DNA of 64,000 nt from an uncultured Oscillospiraceae bacterium (GCA_947627735.1 CANQXG010000004.1:30881-94880), one strand, 5' to 3'; positions 16,332 through 25,503 are shown, counted from the first letter of the stretch. Made by a program: numbers and translations. The notes: generated from the sequence alone by a model not told the origin.

Positions 16332-17303
16332 TCAGACTCTCTCCCGCCAGTAGTTCAGCGTGTCGGACAGGATCTGCTCGAACCCGATCTCCGGCCGCCA
16401 GCCCGTGATCTGCCGGAACTTCTCCGTGTCCCCGATGAGGTAGGGCACCTTCGTCGGCCGCACGAACGCAGGCTCCGTCACCCACTTGATGTCCTTCACC
16501 GTGGACATGGCGATGAGCCGCTCCAGCGTCTCCTGGAAGGTATAGACCTTGTCCTCCTCGTCCGACCCCACCAGATACAGCTCACCCGGCTCGCACTTGT
16601 GCACCGCCAGCCAATAGGCCCGCACGATGTCCTTCACGTGGGTGAAGTTGCGCTTGTCACCCGTGTCGCCGATGCGCACCACCGGCTCCTGCAGCCCCTT
16701 CTCGATGCGGGCGATCTGATAAGCGTAGGACGGCAGGCCGAACACGTTCTCACGCCGAGGCCCCTCGTGGTTGAAGGTCCGGGTCCGGTACACCTGCACG
16801 CCGTAGGACCGGAAGTAAACGTACCCGATCAGATCCTGGGCCACCTTCGTCACCGCGTAGGGGTTCACAGGCCGCAGCACGGTGAACTCGTTGATGGGCA
16901 GCTCGTCCGGGTGGATGTCGCCGTACTCCTCCCCGGAGCCGGGGATGTGGAACTTGGTGTCCGGCTTGATGTCCCGGATGGCGTCCAGGAAGTTCACGGT
17001 GCCCAGGTAGTTGGTGTCCATATACTCCCGGGGGTTGTCCCAGGAGGGGCTGACGAAGCTCTCGGAGGCCATGTGGAAGATGATGTCCGGCTGGACCTCC
17101 TTCACCACCCGGCGCACGCCGGTGGCGTCCAGGATGTTGCAGTCGTGCCAGATGATCTTGTCCGCGAAGCCCGCCACGTGGTCCATCCGGGACAGGTGCC
17201 AGCGCTTCGTGCCGTGCACCTCCACGTCCGGCATGGTCAGCAGATACTCCGCCAGGTGGGAACCCACGAATCCGGTAACGCCTGTGATCAGTACTTTTTC
17301 CAT
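16332..17303 (-). CDS. NAD-dependent nucleotide-sugar 4,6-dehydratase (Gmd/DmhA-like)
   Basis: 323-residue extended short-chain dehydrogenase. NAD motif ITGVTGFVGSHLAEYLL; catalytic Thr/Ser-Asp/Glu region GSGEEYGD; Tyr-Lys pair PYAVTKVAQD; and the RRENVFGLP loop seen in GDP-mannose 4,6-dehydratase relatives. Next to the GDP-heptose genes it probably makes GDP-4-keto-6-deoxy-heptose (as WcbK/DmhA do), though GDP-mannose is possible. It is followed after 23 bases by the kinase hddA. Confidence 0.85.
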   Translation of the reverse strand: MEKVLITGVTGFVGSHLAEYLLTMPDVEVHGTKRWHLSRMDHVAGFADKIIWHDCNILDATGVRRVVKEVQPDIIFHMASESFVSPSWDNPREYMDTNYLGTVNFLDAIRDIKPDTKFHIPGSGEEYGDIHPDELPINEFTVLRPVNPYAVTKVAQDLIGYVYFRSYGVQVYRTRTFNHEGPRRENVFGLPSYAYQIARIEKGLQEPVVRIGDTGDKRNFTHVKDIVRAYWLAVHKCEPGELYLVGSDEEDKVYTFQETLERLIAMSTVKDIKWVTEPAFVRPTKVPYLIGDTEKFRQITGWRPEIGFEQILSDTLNYWRERV

Positions 17304-17321
17304 TGTTCTTCTCCTAACTTT

Positions 17322-17900
17322 TTAGTGCTGTCCGCGCATGCCCTTCACGCGCTCAACGTATTGTTTGAAGCTCTGGTGGTGCTTATCCCGCTGGGAGATG
17401 ATGACGTTCTCCACTTTGTCCAGGGGCCAGTCGATGGCCAGGTCCGGGTCGTCCCACTGCACGCCGTCCTCATACGCAGGGCTGTACTTGTCCGTGCACT
17501 TGTATGTAAACACCGTGTGATCCCGCAGGGCCAGGAAGGCAGAGCCGAAGCCCTCCGGCAGGTACAGCATCCGCTTGTTCTCCTCGCTCAGCTCAAAGGC
17601 CTGCCACTTGCCCAGGGTGGGCGAGTCGATGCGCAGGTCCACCGCCACCTCGTATACCGCGCCGCTGCTGACCCGCACCAGCTTCCCCTGGGGGTACTCG
17701 TACTGGAAGTGGATGCCCCGCAGCGTGCCCTTGCAGGACAGGCTCTCGTTGTCCTCTCCGAAGGTAACGGGCAGGCCACGCTTCAGAAACTCCTGCTTCT
17801 CAAAGGACTTGAGAAAATACCCCCGCTCGTCCGGGAAATACCGGGGCATGATCTCCATGAGCCCCTCGATGGACGTCTTTTTGAATTCAAAATCCGGCAT
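17322..17900 (-). CDS. RmlC-like nucleotide-sugar 3,5-epimerase with variant active site
   Basis: 192-residue cupin of the RmlC family. The catalytic histidine is kept in GTLRGIHFQYEYPQGKLVRV and the tyrosine in FTYKCTDKYSPAYE. The usual GF(A/G)HGFL motif reads GFGSAFL, so the substrate-contacting histidine is replaced. The other RmlC in the island (24835-25389) keeps GFGHGFL. This split suggests that this copy handles the heptose nucleotide (like Campylobacter MlghB-type enzymes) and the other handles rhamnose. A weak AAGGAG-type site precedes the ATG at 17900. Confidence 0.83.
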   Translation of the reverse strand: MPDFEFKKTSIEGLMEIMPRYFPDERGYFLKSFEKQEFLKRGLPVTFGEDNESLSCKGTLRGIHFQYEYPQGKLVRVSSGAVYEVAVDLRIDSPTLGKWQAFELSEENKRMLYLPEGFGSAFLALRDHTVFTYKCTDKYSPAYEDGVQWDDPDLAIDWPLDKVENVIISQRDKHHQSFKQYVERVKGMRGQH

Positions 17901-17932
17901 GTCTGTTTCTCCTTATAATTTATTATTGTTAT

Positions 17933-18811
17933 TTAACGGTCCGTTTGGACGCTGTCGATGTAATCCCGGATCGAACGGGCAAGTTCGATCTGCGGCTCCC
18001 AGCCCGTCGCCTGCCGGATCTTCGTGATATCCGCGCAGAAGCTGATCCTGTCCTCATGATGCTGAAAGCAAGGCTCCTCTTCCAGGCCAAAGGCGCGCAT
18101 GGCCTCTCCGGCGACCGACCAGATGGGCGTCGCGCGGCCTGACCCGATGTTCAAGATCTGCTGCTCCGGATCGCATTCCGCGACGCGGAGGATCGCTTTT
18201 GACAGATCCCGCACATCGATGAAATCGTTCTCGTTGTACGCGGTGCGAAGGGCCGGCTTTTGTCCGTTTTTCAAGCACTTCACCACGTAGGGGATCACAG
18301 AATTAGCCCTCTGATTTGGCCCAATCACATAAAAGGGCCTCACCCAATGGAAGTCCAGCTGTCTTTCGAGGCAATACTGCCTTGCCATCCCCAGCAGCCC
18401 CGTCTTTGCCGCTGTAAAAGCATCCGTGTTCCTTATCGGCCACTCCTCCGGGATCGCTCCCTTGGGATCGAGATACTCAAAGCAGCTTCCCGTGAAGATA
18501 AAGTGTTTGATCCCCGCCCTGTAACCCTCCTCCAGGAGGTTGAAACTGTTTCGCACGCTGTTCCAGCTGTTTTCATAGGAATAGTCCGGTATCCCTATCC
18601 AGGCCAGATGGATGCAGCAATCGATCTGCTTTGCCTGCAACACGCTGTTCAGGTGGGCGGGGTCCCCAAGGTCGCACTGCAGATACTCGTCACATTTTGA
18701 TGCCGGCTCTCTCCTGCTGCCCAGCGCGTAAACAAAATGTCCGGCCCGCGCTGCGTCGGCGCACACATTTTTCCCGATAAAGCCGTTTGCGCCCGTTATC
18801 AGTAGCCTCAT
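17933..18811 (-). CDS. NAD(P)-dependent epimerase/reductase with Phe in place of the catalytic Tyr
   Basis: 292-residue extended SDR. Cofactor motif ITGANGFIGKNV; GSCFEYLDP at the active-site serine/threonine position; and the usual YxxxK reads FTAAK (codon TTT). The rest of the fold (WVRPFYVIGPNQR, NDFIDVRDLSKAI, LNIGSG) is normal. It may be the 4-keto reductase of the heptose branch using altered acid chemistry, or a degenerate partner. It follows the methyltransferase-kinase gene by 12 bases and precedes the epimerase. Confidence 0.8.
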   Translation of the reverse strand: MRLLITGANGFIGKNVCADAARAGHFVYALGSRREPASKCDEYLQCDLGDPAHLNSVLQAKQIDCCIHLAWIGIPDYSYENSWNSVRNSFNLLEEGYRAGIKHFIFTGSCFEYLDPKGAIPEEWPIRNTDAFTAAKTGLLGMARQYCLERQLDFHWVRPFYVIGPNQRANSVIPYVVKCLKNGQKPALRTAYNENDFIDVRDLSKAILRVAECDPEQQILNIGSGRATPIWSVAGEAMRAFGLEEEPCFQHHEDRISFCADITKIRQATGWEPQIELARSIRDYIDSVQTDR

Positions 18812-18823
18812 TTCAACACTCCT

Positions 18824-20872
18824 TCATTTTGCCGTACTGTCCGGCATTTCCGGCCCGGGAAGCTCCATGGCCATATTCAGGCGTATCTTCCTCGTCCCCA
18901 GCATGCCGCGGCCGTCTATGATGATCTGCGGGTCCGTTGTCTTGAAAAGAAAGTTCCCGTTTCCGAGGCGGACCCCATTGGTCCGATATGGCACGTTCCT
19001 TCCCCGTTCATCCGTGACGGAGCGGACCTTCACAAGACAGCACTGGCTGCACAGGACCGTCCTCACGGTCTTCATCTCCGCGGGAAACTCCAGCTCGACC
19101 TCTACGCCCCTGGACGGGGGCAGGTCGTTCGCCAGGCGGTAAACGACTTCGTTCGCCGCGCCCTGGCCGCGGCTTTTGCTGATATGTACGGGCTGGCATA
19201 CAAGGGCCTTATGCCCGACGGCAGGATACTGATCGATGCGTTTTCCCGAATAGCCAAACCGCGCAAACGACCGCTCCATTTTCAAAAAGACCGTCCGCAG
19301 CTCTTCGTCTATCCCATAGCGCTCATAGAGAAACCCGGCGTCGTCCTCGGAGAACTGGAACTGATACATGATGCCCCGCCAGAGGATGAACAGAATCGGG
19401 ACGCTGAAAGGGAGCGTCCACTCGTAATCGATCACGTGCCAGCGCCCGTCCTCCGTCACGATGATGTTCTGGGGGATCATGTCCACATTGCTCACCGCGG
19501 GCGCGCGGAGGGAAAGAAGCCGCGGATCGGCGGCGCCGAAGGTCTCCCGGAAATCCCGCGTCGGCACGAAATACTGCGCCTTCTCGGAGAGGATATCCAG
19601 CAGTCTGTCGTACTCTGCCATTACCCGCCCATAGTCCTTGGCCACGAGGCAGTCGTTTATGACCGACGACAGATTCCTCCCTTCCAGATATTCAAACTCG
19701 ACCCCGTCCCCCCGCATGGCGCAGCGGTCGAAGCTGACTCCACACTCCCCATAGGCGGCGGTCAGACGCCGGTAGCTCTCGCAGATGTTCGCCGCATGCT
19801 GTCTGCCGTACCAGGAGCGGGGCGTCTTCCGGACGAGCCGCTGCCCGTCCCTGGAGAGGATGCTGGTGCGCATGTCATATATTGGCCGCCGGCCGGGATT
19901 GAATCGCACGTATTGGATCGGGTCCAGCTCGCTGTCGGGACCGGGCCGGACGGAGGCGACGACCAGATAAGAGTTTGTAAACTCGCTGAACGTCCCGTCC
20001 TCGGCCATGGTGTAGAACGCCTCTTTCTCCGCGCCCTCGTTCAGCAGATTTTCCCGGTCGTATTCCCACGTATAGCAGTGACTTGCCAGCTCTCCTCTGC
20101 GAGGCGCGTAATCGTCGGAGTAAAGATTCTGCATGAACCTGTATTCCGGCAGAGGGTAAAAGAACTTGCTGCGGCCGAATCCGGCGGCGCTCATATAGTC
20201 CTTCAGCTCACGCAGGCTGAAATACCGATGCTGGGGCATGGACGTGACGCCGGTCAGAGAGGCGCCGCCATGCTCCTCCCCCAATATCCTGCTGCCGTTA
20301 AAGGATTTGAACCCGTACTTGTTGTCCGCGGCCAGGACGACCCTGCCCCTGTCTGACAGGCGCTCCCGTGCCCAGGCCAGCATGTCCCTCTGGGGGTCGT
20401 CGCTTTGAGGAAAGTAAAGCGCCGCCTCGGAGAATGCCTCCGCCATCACGATGTAATCAAACTTCCGGTCCTCCAGCTGTGCCTCCAGACCGCTGAGGCC
20501 GCTGTAGGCGCAGTAGGTGATATTCGTATGGTCCTTGTTCCGCACAGTGCTGATATATGTCCTGACCAGGTCAAGATCAAAACAGCACACATGGCCCGCC
20601 TTGGCGGCCAGCGCCCCGGTGAGCTGACCGTAATCCGACCCCAGCTCCAGGACACTGTCGTCCTTCCGTATAGGCAGCCAATCCACGCAGTTCTTTCTCA
20701 GCTTCGACAGCACGGCGGTGTATTCCGGGAGCAGCTCCGCCGCGGAAACGGTCCTGTAATTGCTGTCATCCAATATCTCCAGCACGGCTGCGTCGAACCC
20801 GGTCAGCTCGGTGTTGCCGTCGGGGACGATATCGGTACATATCCCCCCGACAGGCAGTTCTGAAACAAACAT
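18824..20872 (-). CDS. Methyltransferase-kinase-like fusion, candidate glycan chain cap enzyme
   Basis: 682-residue protein. Residues about 60-240 are a class I SAM methyltransferase (VLELGSDYGQLTGALA, DLDLVRTYI, FDYIVMAEA). Residues about 330-545 look like an aminoglycoside-phosphotransferase-type kinase: RLVRKTP, a catalytic loop VDMIPQNIIV that keeps Asp and Asn of HxDxxxxN, and IDYEWT at the metal Asp. The last ~120 residues are beta-rich. The same domain order occurs in WbdD, which methylates and phosphorylates the growing end to stop O9a chains before Wzm/Wzt export. Here it sits in an ABC-exporter cluster, so a chain-length or capping role is plausible (inference). Start at 20872 after GAGGGC. 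Confidence 0.72.
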   Translation of the reverse strand: MFVSELPVGGICTDIVPDGNTELTGFDAAVLEILDDSNYRTVSAAELLPEYTAVLSKLRKNCVDWLPIRKDDSVLELGSDYGQLTGALAAKAGHVCCFDLDLVRTYISTVRNKDHTNITYCAYSGLSGLEAQLEDRKFDYIVMAEAFSEAALYFPQSDDPQRDMLAWARERLSDRGRVVLAADNKYGFKSFNGSRILGEEHGGASLTGVTSMPQHRYFSLRELKDYMSAAGFGRSKFFYPLPEYRFMQNLYSDDYAPRRGELASHCYTWEYDRENLLNEGAEKEAFYTMAEDGTFSEFTNSYLVVASVRPGPDSELDPIQYVRFNPGRRPIYDMRTSILSRDGQRLVRKTPRSWYGRQHAANICESYRRLTAAYGECGVSFDRCAMRGDGVEFEYLEGRNLSSVINDCLVAKDYGRVMAEYDRLLDILSEKAQYFVPTRDFRETFGAADPRLLSLRAPAVSNVDMIPQNIIVTEDGRWHVIDYEWTLPFSVPILFILWRGIMYQFQFSEDDAGFLYERYGIDEELRTVFLKMERSFARFGYSGKRIDQYPAVGHKALVCQPVHISKSRGQGAANEVVYRLANDLPPSRGVEVELEFPAEMKTVRTVLCSQCCLVKVRSVTDERGRNVPYRTNGVRLGNGNFLFKTTDPQIIIDGRGMLGTRKIRLNMAMELPGPEMPDSTAK

Positions 20873-20883
20873 GACTTATGCCC

Positions 20884-22929
20884 TCACATCCTCACGATCT
20901 TCCGCACGAACCGTCCTATGGGCCGCGGCGCCCGCTCGCTCGCCCACAGGAACAGCGCCCCCCTTACGCCCACATCGTTTGAAACCGTGGCGTCCGCGGG
21001 GACCTTCAGCACCCGCCTCAGGCCGCGGGAAAGCCCTTGGGGCAGCTTCTTGTCCGCATACAGCAGCAGCGAATGGCGCAGCTGGTATTTCTGATACGAC
21101 ATACACGGGCCGCTCACAGGACCGGGGCGCGAGCGCCTGAACTCGGCCACCGCGCCTCGAAGTGACCGGATCAGCGCCGCGTGGGTGCTGAACTGCACCC
21201 GGGGCATCCCCCGCAGGGCGTCCAAGGTGTCCCAGTGCATCGTCCTGAAATTGGTCAGCTCGCTGGCGGCATACTGTGGGTTGAGCACATACTCCGAGTA
21301 ATAGCCGTTGTACTGGGCCACGTACGGAAGCAATCTCTCCAAGGCATGGCCCAGTGTTCCATCCCCCGCCGCCGGCTCTCTGGGGAAATCCTGGTAGGTC
21401 CATTCATGCATAAAGAGCGTTTTCAGCGCGTCCGTCCGCGCCCAAAAAAACGTGCCAGTAGAAAAAGCCCCCTTTTTCTTATCCATCGGGACCGTCATCC
21501 CCAGCGAATAGGCTACTTCGACCGATTTCTCGTAACAAAGCGTCCAGGTGTTCAGCCAGCCCAAAAAATACGACCCGTGGTAGACGACGGGCGGCACCTG
21601 CATCCCCAGGCATGGGTGCTCCTCGAACCGGTTGAGGATGTTGCTCACGTACCCCGGGCTGAAGAGCGTGTTCTCCCACAGCAGGTCCCGGAAGGACGGA
21701 CCGACGGCCGTATTCTCCTTCTGGGAAGATTTCTTGTCGTGGACAAAGCAGACATACTCATACTGCATGAGGTAGTCATGGCACCCCACCAGCAACGCGC
21801 TGATATCCCTGCCTCTCTGCTCCACCTTGACGAAGATCAGGCGGTTTTTCAGGGCTTTACCGAATTTTTCGCGGAGCGTTTCGATCTGTCCGTCGTCCCG
21901 GTTCGTGAGGATGATATCCACCTCCGGCGGCAGATTCCGCAGGAATCGCAGATCATAGTCGAACAGCTCGGGATAGCTGGTGTGGAGGACCAGAGCGATC
22001 TTCTTCCCCTGATAGAGCTTCTTTCCCCCGTAAACATCCACGTCCGGCACGATGGCCGTCAGGTTGAGGCTTTGGTGGATGTCGTTCAGGTCATACTTGC
22101 GCAGGAGGTATTTGTAGATCAGGGATGTGTCATAGTCCGTCTCCCGCTCCACATACTCCATGGTCTTCTTCAGGTCGTTGCCGTAGTTATACCGCAGCGT
22201 CTCGGACTTGGGCGTGATAAAAGCCTTGCGCTTCAGGACCGGGAACCGGCGGTTCGCCACCATCTCATAGATGTTGAAGGTATGGTTGGAGATATTCTTC
22301 GTTATGTCCTCAGACTCCAGATCCGCCGTGTCGGAATAGACCCCCAGCCGGAAACCGGCGTCCTCGAACCTCTTCGTAAAGGCGGGGCCGAAGTTTGCCG
22401 CTGCCTCGGAAACGTTCTTATACTCCTGCAGGGTGCTCCAGAACTCCTGGAACACCTGTGAGACCATGAGTCTTTTCCTGAACGCCACAAAATAGGTCTG
22501 AAGATACCTGTACCGGTGGTCGTAGGGCGATGACACATTGGGTATGTTCGGTACGGCGCCGTGGGCCGAAAGGCCCCAGAAATCCACCTCCGTGCGGCTG
22601 TCCATCTCGTCAAAGACCTCTTTGAACGGATAGAGCGGACCGAAAAAGGAGTCGTTGAAAAGCACCAGCTCGTCATACTTTTCCAGCTCATTCAACCCCA
22701 GCAGGAACAGCCCGCTCTTAAAGCCGCTTATGTCAAAGCCCACGTCCGGCCGCACCGAGATCTCCTGGGAATATTTTGAAAGTACCCGGCGGCCCTCCTC
22801 CGACAGGCACCCGTTGCAGACGATGATAAGCCTGTCCAGGTTCTGGCTCATATCGTCCAGGAGATACTCGACATACTTGTCCACATATCCCTCGTCGTCA
22901 AAAAAGGCAAATATCCCTGCTCTTCTCAT
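20884..22929 (-). CDS. RgpF-family rhamnan glycosyltransferase
   Basis: 681-residue cytoplasmic protein of the rhamnan synthesis protein F family. Visible features: GIFAFFDDEGYVDKYVEYLL, DVGFDISGFKSGL, ELVLFNDSFFGPLYPF, and in the second half VCFVHDKKSS ... NTLFSPGYVSNIL. The two halves suggest two linked transferase-like units. Such proteins extend rhamnose-rich wall polysaccharides. It lies downstream of rfbD, consistent with use of dTDP-rhamnose. Start at 22929 with AAAGG upstream. Confidence 0.87.
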   Translation of the reverse strand: MRRAGIFAFFDDEGYVDKYVEYLLDDMSQNLDRLIIVCNGCLSEEGRRVLSKYSQEISVRPDVGFDISGFKSGLFLLGLNELEKYDELVLFNDSFFGPLYPFKEVFDEMDSRTEVDFWGLSAHGAVPNIPNVSSPYDHRYRYLQTYFVAFRKRLMVSQVFQEFWSTLQEYKNVSEAAANFGPAFTKRFEDAGFRLGVYSDTADLESEDITKNISNHTFNIYEMVANRRFPVLKRKAFITPKSETLRYNYGNDLKKTMEYVERETDYDTSLIYKYLLRKYDLNDIHQSLNLTAIVPDVDVYGGKKLYQGKKIALVLHTSYPELFDYDLRFLRNLPPEVDIILTNRDDGQIETLREKFGKALKNRLIFVKVEQRGRDISALLVGCHDYLMQYEYVCFVHDKKSSQKENTAVGPSFRDLLWENTLFSPGYVSNILNRFEEHPCLGMQVPPVVYHGSYFLGWLNTWTLCYEKSVEVAYSLGMTVPMDKKKGAFSTGTFFWARTDALKTLFMHEWTYQDFPREPAAGDGTLGHALERLLPYVAQYNGYYSEYVLNPQYAASELTNFRTMHWDTLDALRGMPRVQFSTHAALIRSLRGAVAEFRRSRPGPVSGPCMSYQKYQLRHSLLLYADKKLPQGLSRGLRRVLKVPADATVSNDVGVRGALFLWASERAPRPIGRFVRKIVRM

Positions 22930-23016
22930 CTTCTAAGTTGACCTTTCTGCCGCCCCGCCGCCATAGGCGCGGGGGTTATGATGATCCTTCTTTTCGCGCG
23001 ACCGTCCGCCGCGTGC

Positions 23017-23868
23017 TCAGCGCCGGTCGTCTGCCTCTATGTACCTGCGCAGTGCGTCATGCCAATCGGGCAGTCGGCGGAATCCGGCCTCGTCCAGACT
23101 TTTCTTGCTCAGCCGGGAGTTCAGCGGACGCGCTGCCTTCGCGGGATACTCGGCCGTTGCGATCGGGTCCACTCTGACGCGCTTCCCCGCCAGCCGGAAT
23201 ATCTCCCGGGCAAACTCCGCCCAGGAGCATACGCCCTCGTTGGTGGCGTGATATACGCCGTATTTGTCCGTTGTGACCATGTCACACAGAAGCGGCGCCA
23301 GGTCCGCCGTATAGGTGGGGCTGCCGATCTGGTCGGATACCACCCGCACCTCGTCCCGGTCCCCTGCCAGGCGGAGCATCGTCCTGACGAAATTGCCGCC
23401 ATTGGCGCCGAATACCCAGGAAGTGCGGACGATGAAATAACGGTCCAGCAGCTCTTTGACCGCCCGCTCCCCGCCCAGCTTTGTGGTCCCGTACACATTG
23501 ACCGGTCCGGTGGGGTCGTCCGGCTCATAGGGCATCTCCCCCGTCCCGGGAAACACATAGTCCGTGGAGAGATACAGCATTTTCGCCCCCGTTTCCCGGC
23601 AGGCCCGGGCGATGTTCCCCGTCCCGTCCACATTGACCGCCCGGCACTTTTCCGCCTCCTCCTCCGCCCGGTCCACCTTCGTGTAGGCCGCGCAGTGGAT
23701 CACGGCGTCAGGACGGTAGCGCCGCACCGCCTCCATCACGGCTGCGGCATCGGTGACATCCAGCTCCGCGGACGACGTGCCCATATGCTCTATGCCGCGC
23801 CGGCCAAGCTCTCCGCACACGTCATATCCCAGCTGTCCGCCAAAGCCTGTAACAAACACTTTCATCAT
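23017..23868 (-). CDS. rfbD: dTDP-4-dehydrorhamnose reductase
   Basis: 283-residue RmlD. NADPH motif VFVTGFGGQLGYDV, STDYVFPG, catalytic YGTTK, GPVNVYGTTKLGGERAV and FGANGGNFVRTML are all family hallmarks. It makes dTDP-L-rhamnose from the epimerised keto sugar. The partners rfbA and rfbB are not in this window, so the pathway depends on genes elsewhere. An 87-base gap with no clear signal separates it from the RgpF-type gene. Confidence 0.95.
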   Translation of the reverse strand: MMKVFVTGFGGQLGYDVCGELGRRGIEHMGTSSAELDVTDAAAVMEAVRRYRPDAVIHCAAYTKVDRAEEEAEKCRAVNVDGTGNIARACRETGAKMLYLSTDYVFPGTGEMPYEPDDPTGPVNVYGTTKLGGERAVKELLDRYFIVRTSWVFGANGGNFVRTMLRLAGDRDEVRVVSDQIGSPTYTADLAPLLCDMVTTDKYGVYHATNEGVCSWAEFAREIFRLAGKRVRVDPIATAEYPAKAARPLNSRLSKKSLDEAGFRRLPDWHDALRRYIEADDRR

Positions 23869-23875
23869 AAGACCG

Positions 23876-24841
23876 TCATATCAGATTCTTTTTGCCGGCC
23901 CACAGCAGCAGCTGAAACACAGGCTCCGGCACCCATCCGGCAAGCACCTCGAATACCGACGGCAGCGGACTGAACCGCCGGTACTTCCACACGGCCCTCT
24001 TGCCGCCCCGATGGGACCAGTTGTCCCTTCTGGCACCGGCCCAGGAAACAGCCTCGTCCAGCTCCGGCAAGTCCGGGAGATTCTCCCGCAGCCAAAGGAG
24101 CCGGTCGAACATAGCGTCTATCCTGACCTTCCCATAGCTGGCCTTGTCCTGTACGCCCGCCAAGAGGCCCGTCTGGTTCCCGCCGTGGATGCGGTAGCGT
24201 ATCAATTTATCCGGCAGGGAGATGATCTTCCCCTTTGTCGCCGCGTACAGCGCCAGATAGTGGTCATGGACCATGTAAGGGCAAAAGGGCATGGCCGCTT
24301 TGGCCGTTTCCGCCCGGAGCAGCATCGTACAGCCGGTAACGAAGTTGCTTATGAGAAGTTCCCTTGCCAGCCCCTCCCCGGAGCGGAACACATGGTGCCG
24401 GCGCACCTTTGTGATGCTGTCCGCCGTCTGGCGCCCGTTTCCGTCTATGATGACCATATCCGAACACACCAGCTCCGCGCGCTGCGCCTCTATGGTTTCC
24501 TGCAAAACCGCCAGCTTCTCCGGCAGCCAGATGTCGTCCTGATCGCAGTAGGCAAAATATTCGCCTTCAGCCTCCGCCGTCAAAAGCGCGAAGGTGCCGT
24601 TGGAACCCAGGTTCTTCTCGTTGCGCCGTATCTCATAGGGGAAGGAGCGGATATGCTTTTTCACCAGCGCCTGTGTCGCTTCAAAGGGCGCCGTGGGCGA
24701 GCAGTCGTCCCGTATGTACAGCCGCAGATTGGGATAGCTCTGCTCCTCCAGGGACTTGAGCTGCTCCTCCAGCCAGTCCATGCGCGGCTCATATACCGCC
24801 ATGAGGATGGCGATGAGCGGCCTATTTGCTTTCTTCACCAC
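23876..24841 (-). CDS. Family 2 glycosyltransferase (rhamnosyltransferase-like)
   Basis: 321-residue GT-A fold enzyme. IAILMAVYEPRMDWLEEQLKSL at the start, RDDCSP, and the metal-binding DQDDIWLPEKL motif. It belongs to the GT2 branch that includes rhamnosyltransferases of wall-polysaccharide clusters. It starts with GTG at 24841, overlapping the rfbC stop by 7 bases, which implies coupled translation. Confidence 0.9.
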   Translation of the reverse strand: MVKKANRPLIAILMAVYEPRMDWLEEQLKSLEEQSYPNLRLYIRDDCSPTAPFEATQALVKKHIRSFPYEIRRNEKNLGSNGTFALLTAEAEGEYFAYCDQDDIWLPEKLAVLQETIEAQRAELVCSDMVIIDGNGRQTADSITKVRRHHVFRSGEGLARELLISNFVTGCTMLLRAETAKAAMPFCPYMVHDHYLALYAATKGKIISLPDKLIRYRIHGGNQTGLLAGVQDKASYGKVRIDAMFDRLLWLRENLPDLPELDEAVSWAGARRDNWSHRGGKRAVWKYRRFSPLPSVFEVLAGWVPEPVFQLLLWAGKKNLI

Positions 24842-25389
24842 GTTTCAAAGCCCGTCACCGCGTCCTTCAGGAAGGGCGCTTTTTTGTCCTTTTCCGACAG
24901 GATAGGCATCTCTATCCCCCATTCCACGCCGATCTCCGGGTCGTTCCAGCGTATGCCCCCATCCGCCTCCGGGGCATAGGGGTTGTCCGCCTTATAGAGA
25001 AATTCCACCTCGTCGGTCAGGGTCAGGAACCCATGGCCAAATCCCCGGGGGATCACGACCTGGCGCTTGTTGGCCTCACTCAGCTCCACTGCCGCCCACT
25101 TCTTATAGGTAGGGCTGCTGGGCCGCAGGTCCACCGCCACGTCCAGCACCGCCCCACGGATGCATTGCACCAGCTTTGCCTGGGCCTTGTCCCCCCGTTG
25201 GAAGTGGATGCCCCGCAGGGTCCCCTTCACCGCGGATGCCGAGAGGTTATCCTGGACGAAGTCATAATGGAATCCGCTGGCCTCGAACTCCCTCTTAGAC
25301 CAGCTCTCCATGAAAAAACCCCGATCATCGTAAAATACCCGGGGTTCGAGAATGTATACGCCTGCCAGCGCTGTCTTCGTATATTTCAT
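24835..25389 (-). CDS. rfbC: dTDP-4-dehydrorhamnose 3,5-epimerase
   Basis: 184-residue RmlC, first gene of the glycan operon. Canonical residues are all present: GTLRGIHFQ (catalytic His), IPRGFGHGFLTL, FLYKADNPYAPE (catalytic Tyr). It makes dTDP-4-keto-L-rhamnose for rfbD. The leader from the promoter at 25504-25533 is about 105 nt. The ribosome site before the ATG is weak (GGTGA). Confidence 0.94.
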   Translation of the reverse strand: MKYTKTALAGVYILEPRVFYDDRGFFMESWSKREFEASGFHYDFVQDNLSASAVKGTLRGIHFQRGDKAQAKLVQCIRGAVLDVAVDLRPSSPTYKKWAAVELSEANKRQVVIPRGFGHGFLTLTDEVEFLYKADNPYAPEADGGIRWNDPEIGVEWGIEMPILSEKDKKAPFLKDAVTGFETW

Positions 25390-25503
25390 CGCGATTTCAC
25401 CATGGGCGTGTCCGCCTCATTCAGCTTCCGTCCGCCTGCTCAAGATCAGCCGCGCCACGATCAAAACATGTCTTATGACCGTGCGCACATACAACGTCAT
25501 TAG

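Noticed and set aside
24835-25389. Two rfbC-like genes as an assembly or tandem duplication artefact
   Set aside because: The two proteins differ throughout and at the active-site loop, and have different neighbours.
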